Source: a bacterium (lineage in GTDB: Bacteria; NPL-UPA2; JAUVJM01). Taken from it: a stretch of DNA of 7,977 nucleotides. The DNA lies in contig JAUVJM010000066.1 in the NCBI GenBank assembly GCA_030596585.1, forward strand, positions 1 to 7,977. Direction: 5' to 3'. How positions within the stretch are numbered: position 1 is the stretch's first letter; each line of letters opens with the position of its first letter. The notes under the pieces were generated by a model, which was given only the letters and a program-made list of their open reading frames with translations, was not told the origin of the DNA and made no database searches. This document shows positions 4,186 to 7,977 of this stretch, one piece after another. A program made the position numbers and the translations under genes.

Positions 4186-6228
4186 ATGAAAATTACTTAC
4201 GAGTGGTTAAAAGAATACGTTAACGTCGAGTTAACCCCGCGGGAGCTTGCCGGGAAGCTGACTATGCTGGGGTTCGAGTGCTTTGTCGAAGGGAAGGTAA
4301 ACGGCGAGCAGGTGCTCGATGTTGAGATAACAGCAAACAGACCCGACTGCCTGTGTGTCCTGGGGCTGGCGAGAGAGATATCCGCTGTGACGGGTACAGG
4401 GCTGACAACTCCGGAAGTGAAACTGATTGAAGACGGCGGTGAAGTCGGGGAGATGGTTTCCGTGGAAATCAAGACGGAGCTGTGTTCCCGTTACTGTGCC
4501 CGCGTAATCAGCGGTGTTAAGGTTGATTCCTCTCCCGAGTGGCTCAGGAGGAAACTCGAAGCGGTGGGAATGCGTCCGATAAACAATATTGTTGATATAA
4601 CAAACTATGTTCTTATGGAACTGGGACATCCCCTGCATGCTTTTGATTACGACTCTCTGCAGGGAAAGAAGATTATTGTGAGATGTTCCCGCAAGGGAGA
4701 AAGATTCATAACTCTTGATGAGGTAGAGAGGAAGCTTGAGCCGTCAATGATGGTTATTGCTGATGAAAAAGTGCCCGTGGCTCTGGCGGGCATAATGGGT
4801 GGTTTTGAAACTGAGGTTACGGGCAGGACGAGTACGGTACTTCTTGAAGGCGCTTATTTTGACGCATCTTCCGTAAGGAGAACTTCAAAACACTTGCAGA
4901 TAGAGACAGAAGCTTCATACAGATTCCAGAGGACGGCAGATATCGAGGGCGTTGGCCTTGCCATTGACAGGGCCGCGAGCCTTATCAGGGAGATAGCCGG
5001 AGGCAAGGCGGTGAAAGGGATGGTTGATTGCTATCCCCGGAAACATAAGAAAAAGGAAGTCTGTCTTCGCCTTTCAAGGCTAAACCGGATACTCGGCGCT
5101 GAGCTGAATTCGGATTACGTCAGTGAACAGTTGAGGAATCTTGGTTTTGAAAAAACTGAAGAGGATGGGAAATTTACCGTCACCGTTCCCAGTTTCCGAA
5201 GAGACATCCACCGCGAGATAGATGTGATCGAGGAAGTCGCGAGACACTATGGATATGACAGGATTTCTCCGACAATTCCTTCGGGGAGGATTCCCACGGG
5301 TGTTGAGGATAAATCTGCCGAAGCTGTAGAAGTTGCCCGCAGAATGCTTGCCTCATCCGGGCTGATGGAAGTCATCAATCATGGGCTTATAAGTGAGAAA
5401 TGGGCTAAGGCTTTTGCTCCCGGCAATGACCTGTTAAAAGTGAGGAATCCTTTGACTGAAGAACAGTCGGTAATGCGGTCTTCTCTTTTGCCGGGCTTGT
5501 TGAGAACTTTGAATGTCAATGCGAGCAGGGGTGTTGTGAACGTGCGTGTATTTGAGATTGGCAATGTTTTCTCTACCGGTTCCGGGGACGCTCCGACAGA
5601 GCGGGTTTCGGTCGGGGCGGCGCTAACCGGTTTTCAGGTTGGAGACTGGGAGAAGAGCGAAAAAGGACTGGATTTCTATGACCTGAAAGGAGTACTGGAG
5701 AATCTGCTTGAAGCTTTTGGAATTGATAACTGGAGACTTGTTCCGTATGAGGGTAATTCTTTTGTGCCTGCTCAGTCTGCGGCAGTGAAAATTGCAGATA
5801 GTGAATTAGGTATTATGGGAAAGCTGAAGGACGGTGTCAAAGAAATCTTTGATGTTGAGAAGGATGTGTATGCCTTTGAGCTGGATTTTGAGTTTTTGCT
5901 AAATTATATGAAAGGCTCAACGAAATTCGAAGCGGTTCCGAAATATCCTGCAAGTTTCAGGGACATCGCGGTAATTGTGCCCGAAAAGGTAACGAATGGT
6001 GATATTGTATCTGCGATAAGAGATGAGGGAATGGGCATTGTGGAAAATGTGGAGCTGTTTGACCTGTACCGCGGCAGGCAGGTTCCGCAGGGGCACAAGA
6101 GCATGGCTTATTCAATTGCCTACCGGGCGGGTGACAGGACATTAACAGACGATGAGGTGGGTGAGGTACACAGGAAAATATCGGAGAGGCTCGTGTCGGA
6201 ATTTGAGGGACGGATAAGGGACGAGTAA
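4186..6228 (+). CDS. pheT: Phenylalanyl-tRNA synthetase, beta subunit, short form without the N-terminal OB domain
   Basis: Non-catalytic subunit of PheRS that carries editing and tRNA recognition. It has 680 residues against 795 in E. coli. The start MKITYEWLKEYVN is typical. After GFECFVEGK (about 29-37) the sequence passes directly to VLDVEITANRPDCLCVLGLARE (43-64). The EMAP/OB-type tRNA-binding domain that normally interrupts this region, about 110 residues, is absent. The rest is complete: B3/4 editing domain (about 90-265; RYCARVI, MRPINNIVDITNYVLMELG, HPLHAFDYD, AGIMGG), B5 domain (about 290-357; ending EIDVIEEVARHYGYD), the synthetase-like core (about 365-575; NPLTEEQSVMRSSLLPGLL, VRVFEIGNVF) and the FDX-ACB anticodon-binding domain (587-680; YPASFRDIAVIV). 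There is no frameshift, so the short form looks native. The ribosome binding site before the ATG at 4186 is weak. The stop codon falls in the left arm of a repeat element. Confidence 0.96.
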   Translation: MKITYEWLKEYVNVELTPRELAGKLTMLGFECFVEGKVNGEQVLDVEITANRPDCLCVLGLAREISAVTGTGLTTPEVKLIEDGGEVGEMVSVEIKTELCSRYCARVISGVKVDSSPEWLRRKLEAVGMRPINNIVDITNYVLMELGHPLHAFDYDSLQGKKIIVRCSRKGERFITLDEVERKLEPSMMVIADEKVPVALAGIMGGFETEVTGRTSTVLLEGAYFDASSVRRTSKHLQIETEASYRFQRTADIEGVGLAIDRAASLIREIAGGKAVKGMVDCYPRKHKKKEVCLRLSRLNRILGAELNSDYVSEQLRNLGFEKTEEDGKFTVTVPSFRRDIHREIDVIEEVARHYGYDRISPTIPSGRIPTGVEDKSAEAVEVARRMLASSGLMEVINHGLISEKWAKAFAPGNDLLKVRNPLTEEQSVMRSSLLPGLLRTLNVNASRGVVNVRVFEIGNVFSTGSGDAPTERVSVGAALTGFQVGDWEKSEKGLDFYDLKGVLENLLEAFGIDNWRLVPYEGNSFVPAQSAAVKIADSELGIMGKLKDGVKEIFDVEKDVYAFELDFEFLLNYMKGSTKFEAVPKYPASFRDIAVIVPEKVTNGDIVSAIRDEGMGIVENVELFDLYRGRQVPQGHKSMAYSIAYRAGDRTLTDDEVGEVHRKISERLVSEFEGRIRDE

Positions 6229-6360
6229 CCGTTCACGGTTGACGGTTCAGGGTTCACGGTTAAAGAGTGAGCTTCGTTTATTCTTCGAGTAAGCAAAAGC
6301 GCATCGAGAAGATAGGTTCTCGACAAGCTCGAACAATAATGCGTAACCGTGAACGGTTAC
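6225..6360. repeat. Inverted heptad element, CGGTTCA family, after pheT
   Basis: Perfect 16-bp inverted ends, GTAACCGTTCACGGTT (6225-6240) and AACCGTGAACGGTTAC (6345-6360). The left side is five tandem 7-bp units at 6229-6263 (CCGTTCA, CGGTTGA, CGGTTCA, GGGTTCA, CGGTTAA). The right side has the unit in opposite orientation. The centre holds another hairpin, TCGAGAA (6304-6310) with TTCTCGA (6317-6323), and ends in a CTCGAAC segment resembling other dispersed repeats. There is no gene inside. The pheT stop (6226-6228) lies in the left arm. Confidence 0.8.
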
Positions 6361-6385
6361 AGAGACGACTGAGAATTGAGTGCAG

Positions 6386-6562
6386 ATGGCGAGACGAGGG
6401 GTTGACAAATCCATAGACGCTCTTGAACAGAGCGCGAAGAAAGTCGTGAATGTGGTTATGGCGATGAAAAAAGAAGACAAGCACTGGCGGCAGAAAAGGG
6501 CGGAAATCGAAGAACGTCTAAAAAGTTTGATTAAGGGACTGAGTGATGAAGAAAAAAGCTGA
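6386..6562 (+). CDS. Short coiled-coil protein, ZapB-like
   Basis: A 58-residue protein from the ATG at 6386; a GTG at 6380 is also possible, and TGA at 6377-6379 closes the frame upstream. No strong ribosome binding site is seen, perhaps because a repeat element was placed just upstream. Almost the whole protein is a charged helix with hydrophobic heptad positions (SIDALEQSAKKVVNVV, KRAEIEERLKSLIKGL), so it should form a coiled coil. Its size, shape and place between pheT and zapA fit the ZapB/DUF904-type cell-division coiled coils, which in E. coli join ZapA at the FtsZ ring. Sequence similarity to E. coli ZapB is not obvious to me, so the assignment rests on context. Its last codons overlap the start of zapA by 17 bases, which implies translational coupling. 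Confidence 0.65.
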   Translation: MARRGVDKSIDALEQSAKKVVNVVMAMKKEDKHWRQKRAEIEERLKSLIKGLSDEEKS

Positions 6563-6848
6563 GGGCGGTAATCCCCTGAAGGTGAGAATACTTGATTCGG
6601 AGTATCGTATTAAGAGGAAAGGGGAAGAAGATTCTTATTATGAGAAAATAGCCAGGTATGTAGATACTAAAATGCGCGCTATCGCGGACAAATCATCTCT
6701 CGTTTCCATAGACAAACTTGCCATCCTTGCTGCACTGCGAATCTGCGAGGAGTTTTTCAGAGCAAAAGAAGAGCACGAGGAGAGAGATAGAATTCTGGAT
6801 AAGAAATTGGAAGAGATGGCGGAAACCATCCAATCCGCCATCAGGTAA
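6546..6848 (+). CDS. zapA: Cell division protein ZapA
   Basis: ZapA cross-links FtsZ protofilaments and stabilises the division ring at midcell. It has 100 residues, in the family range. The N-terminal beta part LKVRILDSEYRIKRKGEEDSYYEKIARYVDTKM (about 11-43) is the signature, followed by the long helix SIDKLAILAALRICEEFFRAKEE and a coiled-coil tail to the end. The ATG at 6546 has AAGGGA (6533-6538) seven bases upstream; the GTG at 6543 is a less well spaced alternative. The start lies inside the preceding coiled-coil gene. In many Gram-negative-type genomes zapA is followed by 6S RNA and then other genes; here it is followed by repeats. Confidence 0.92.
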   Translation: MKKKAEGGNPLKVRILDSEYRIKRKGEEDSYYEKIARYVDTKMRAIADKSSLVSIDKLAILAALRICEEFFRAKEEHEERDRILDKKLEEMAETIQSAIR

Positions 6849-6962
6849 AACCAGCCCTGGCTACGCAGATTATCACGTGAATACCCGCCGAACACTATGT
6901 CATTCAGCATTACATCTTCCTGTCTCTCAAGTTCATAGTATAGGAATTTCCTTTTTCTGGTT
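6849..6962. other. Gene-free stretch after zapA, no RNA gene confirmed
   Basis: I see no coding sequence here. This is the usual location of the 6S RNA gene (ssrS) in many genomes, but I cannot recognise a convincing 6S sequence by eye. TGTCATTCAG at 6899-6908 repeats the first bases of the two TGTCATTC elements of this window and may be a fossil end of one. Confidence 0.4.
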
Positions 6963-7058
6963 TGTCATTCCCGCCCCGTATCAAGTACGGGGTAAACTGC
7001 AGCGGGAATCTAAGATTCCAGCAGAAATGCCTGGATTCCCGTTTTCACGGGAATGACG
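6963..7058. repeat. TGTCATTCCCG inverted repeat element
   Basis: Inverted ends GTCATTCCCG (6964-6973) and CGGGAATGAC (7048-7057) are perfect over 10 bp. Inside are three smaller hairpins: CCCCGTA with TACGGGG (6974-6980, 6986-6992), GGAATCT with AGATTCC (7005-7011, 7013-7019), and ATTCCCG with CGGGAAT (7035-7041, 7048-7054). This resembles a repeat type that is widespread in bacterial genomes and lacks a transposase. Reading frames through it give peptides such as FVIPAPYQVRGK, which are not genes. Confidence 0.8.
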
Positions 7059-7104
7059 ACTGAAAATTAGTAGTAATAGAGTTCGCACCGAAGGTGCGCT
7101 AAGT

Positions 7105-7126
7105 TCAAGCTGCTTGATATTTTTTT
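7105..7126 (+). terminator. Candidate intrinsic terminator downstream of zapA
   Basis: TCAAG (7105-7109) pairs with CTTGA (7113-7117) around CTG, followed by TATTTTTTT. The T run is good but the stem is short. A stronger hairpin, CGCACC-GAA-GGTGCG (7084-7098), lies just upstream without its own T run. Together they could end transcription of the pheST-zapA unit before the MNT/HEPN genes. This is inference from structure only. Confidence 0.35.
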
Positions 7127-7144
7127 CGCTCACCATTCCTTCTA

Positions 7145-7158
7145 AAAATCTTGATTTT
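7145..7158. promoter_or_regulatory. 14-bp dyad over the candidate -35 of the MNT/HEPN pair
   Basis: AAAATC TT GATTTT is a perfect palindrome. With one bulged base it extends outward to CTAAAA...TTTTAG. It covers the candidate -35 hexamer, the position of an operator in many autoregulated toxin-antitoxin operons. No repressor is identified, and AT-rich dyads arise by chance. Confidence 0.25.
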
Positions 7159-7179
7159 AGTCCGGATTTGTGGTACGTT
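7151..7179 (+). promoter_or_regulatory. Candidate sigma70-type promoter for the MNT/HEPN pair
   Basis: TTGATT (7151-7156) and TACGTT (7174-7179) are separated by 17 bases. TGG directly before the -10 gives an extended -10 (TGn). The -10 is weak by itself. Its position about 50 bases before the start codon and after a terminator-like hairpin makes it plausible. Confidence 0.3.
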
Positions 7180-7229
7180 GAAGTAAAGATAGGAACGGAA
7201 GAGAGAATTTAAAAAGGATAGAGGAGGAA

Positions 7230-7544
7230 ATGGGTGCTCTAAATAATAATTTAGAGGATAAATACATTCTTGAATTGAAAAAGGTCGTCAAAGATTTCTT
7301 AAAAACTGAAGACGTGAAGATATTTTTATTTGGTTCCCGTGCCCGTCAAGATCATAATCTTTTTTCCGATGTTGACATAGGAGTATTCCCCGGAGACAAA
7401 TCAGCCTGGCGAAAGATAATGTTCTTAAAAGAGAGAATAGAAGAATCAAATATTCCTTATAAGGTGGAGTTCGTAAATCTAAAAGAGGTTTCGGATGATT
7501 TTAAGAATGAGGTTTTAAAGGATGCCATATCATGGAACGGCTAA
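7230..7544 (+). CDS. mntA: MNT-type nucleotidyltransferase, antitoxin of a MntA/HepT pair
   Basis: Minimal nucleotidyltransferase of the DNA polymerase beta superfamily, 104 residues. The signature is complete: GSRARQ (35-40) followed by DVDIG (47-51), giving the metal-binding Asp47 and Asp49. Glu80 in YKVEFVNL (77-84) sits at the place of the third carboxylate, which is more often Asp. Characterised MntA proteins neutralise HepT by adding AMP to a tyrosine near its active site; whether this one does so is inference. The ATG at 7230 has GAGGAGG (7221-7227) only two bases upstream, which is close, but no other in-frame start is near; AAGG at 7214-7217 could also serve. It overlaps the HEPN gene by 13 bases. 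It is AT-rich compared with the translation genes. Confidence 0.88.
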   Translation: MGALNNNLEDKYILELKKVVKDFLKTEDVKIFLFGSRARQDHNLFSDVDIGVFPGDKSAWRKIMFLKERIEESNIPYKVEFVNLKEVSDDFKNEVLKDAISWNG

Positions 7545-7930
7545 AATTAAAATATGAGGATACGTTAAGGGCTCTCTCTACACTTGAAGATATATCAAAA
7601 GAGCCGTTTTCCGTAATAGTAAGAGATGCTGCTATCCAGAGGTTTGAGTATACGTTTGAATCATTATGGAAATTTTTAAAAGAATATCTTAAAGAAAAAG
7701 AAGGCCTAATTGCCAATTCTCCCAAGACCTGTTTTCGCGAGATTTTTTCATTAGGTTTCTTAAATGAGGAAGAGACCGCGCAGTGTCTTGATATGACTGA
7801 CAGGCGGAATGACACTTCTCACACCTATAAAGAAGCAATTGCCCAGATTATCTATGGTAAAATAAAAGAATATGTTCTTCTTATGAGAAGCATCATGGAA
7901 AGACTGGGAGATAAATTGGAAAAGAAGTAG
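7532..7930 (+). CDS. hepT: HEPN-domain protein of the HI0074 type, toxin of a MntA/HepT pair
   Basis: A 132-residue, mostly helical protein. RFEYTFESLWKFLKEYL (37-53) and GFLNEEE (75-81) are typical of the HI0074-type partner of MNT nucleotidyltransferases. The catalytic R-x4-H-x-Y motif is intact as Arg92-NDTS-His97-T-Tyr99. HEPN proteins with this motif are RNases, reported to cleave RNA, in some cases tRNA ends. Tyr99 is the expected AMP acceptor. AAAGGA at 7517-7522 lies nine bases before the ATG at 7532, inside the upstream gene, and the 13-base overlap implies coupled expression. With all key residues present the module looks functional. The 47 bases after the stop show no terminator or further gene. 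Confidence 0.9.
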   Translation: MERLKLKYEDTLRALSTLEDISKEPFSVIVRDAAIQRFEYTFESLWKFLKEYLKEKEGLIANSPKTCFREIFSLGFLNEEETAQCLDMTDRRNDTSHTYKEAIAQIIYGKIKEYVLLMRSIMERLGDKLEKK

Positions 7931-7977
7931 GAAGTCTCCCCCTCGCTAAACTTGCTCCCCACAACTCTGCGTTGCAG

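Noticed and set aside
4167..4223. 18-codon frame starting at TGATG on the antitoxin stop and running into pheT
   Set aside because: Out of frame with pheT and without family resemblance. The overlapping start could help coupling, but nothing supports a peptide, and it has no enrichment of Phe codons as an attenuator would.
6718..7056. 112-codon plus-strand frame covering the end of zapA and the following repeat
   Set aside because: The first part is zapA in another frame. The rest is a translation of the inverted repeat (FVIPAPYQVRGK...), a known source of false genes.

Overview
The window is a bacterial chromosome segment carrying a translation gene cluster and the start of a division-gene pair. 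In order, all on the + strand, it holds: the C-terminal half of thrS, infC, rpmI, rplT, pheS, two small genes that look like a toxin-antitoxin pair, pheT, a short coiled-coil gene, zapA, a gene-free stretch with repeats, and a MNT/HEPN (MntA/HepT-type) toxin-antitoxin pair at the right edge. The order thrS-infC-rpmI-rplT-pheS-pheT followed by zapA is seen in many Gram-negative-type lineages, for example Desulfobacterota/Deltaproteobacteria and several uncultivated phyla. The base composition is moderate, and I cannot place the organism more precisely. PheT is a short form of 680 residues without the N-terminal OB-fold tRNA-binding domain, which may help placement.

Region by region. 1-2552 is the translation block: threonyl-tRNA synthetase (partial), IF3 with no ATG/GTG/TTG at its expected start (probably AUA at 1037), L35 and L20. 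The gaps here are longer than usual for this operon, and every one holds repeats. Three separate arrays of 7-bp units (form NNYACTG) lie just ahead of the ribosome binding sites of infC, rpmI and rplT. A second heptad family (CAGCYRT) forms an inverted element between rpmI and rplT. An element starting TGTCATTCTGA has grown into the 3' end of rplT and supplies its last residues and its stop codon.

2553-6228 encodes both subunits of phenylalanyl-tRNA synthetase. The subunits are separated by an AT-rich DUF4258 gene and a YgiT/MqsA-type four-cysteine zinc-finger gene, tightly packed on the same strand. This looks like a toxin-antitoxin cassette inserted into an essential operon without breaking it.

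6229-6848 holds a heptad element (CGGTTCA family, 16-bp perfect inverted ends, one of which covers the pheT stop codon), a small ZapB-like coiled-coil protein, and ZapA overlapping it. Both may regulate FtsZ ring assembly. 6849-7229 has no gene. It contains a TGTCATTCCCG...CGGGAATGAC element, a terminator-like hairpin with a T run, and a candidate promoter with a dyad over its -35. 7230-7930 is the MNT/HEPN module, with overlapping genes and intact signature motifs.

The main theme is an essential operon whose coding sequences look intact while nearly every junction has been colonised by small repeats or a selfish gene cassette. I did not find a clearly new multi-gene system. The most original signals are the heptad elements, in which different unit sequences share the same 7-bp period and an inverted layout, and the toxin-antitoxin pair between pheS and pheT.
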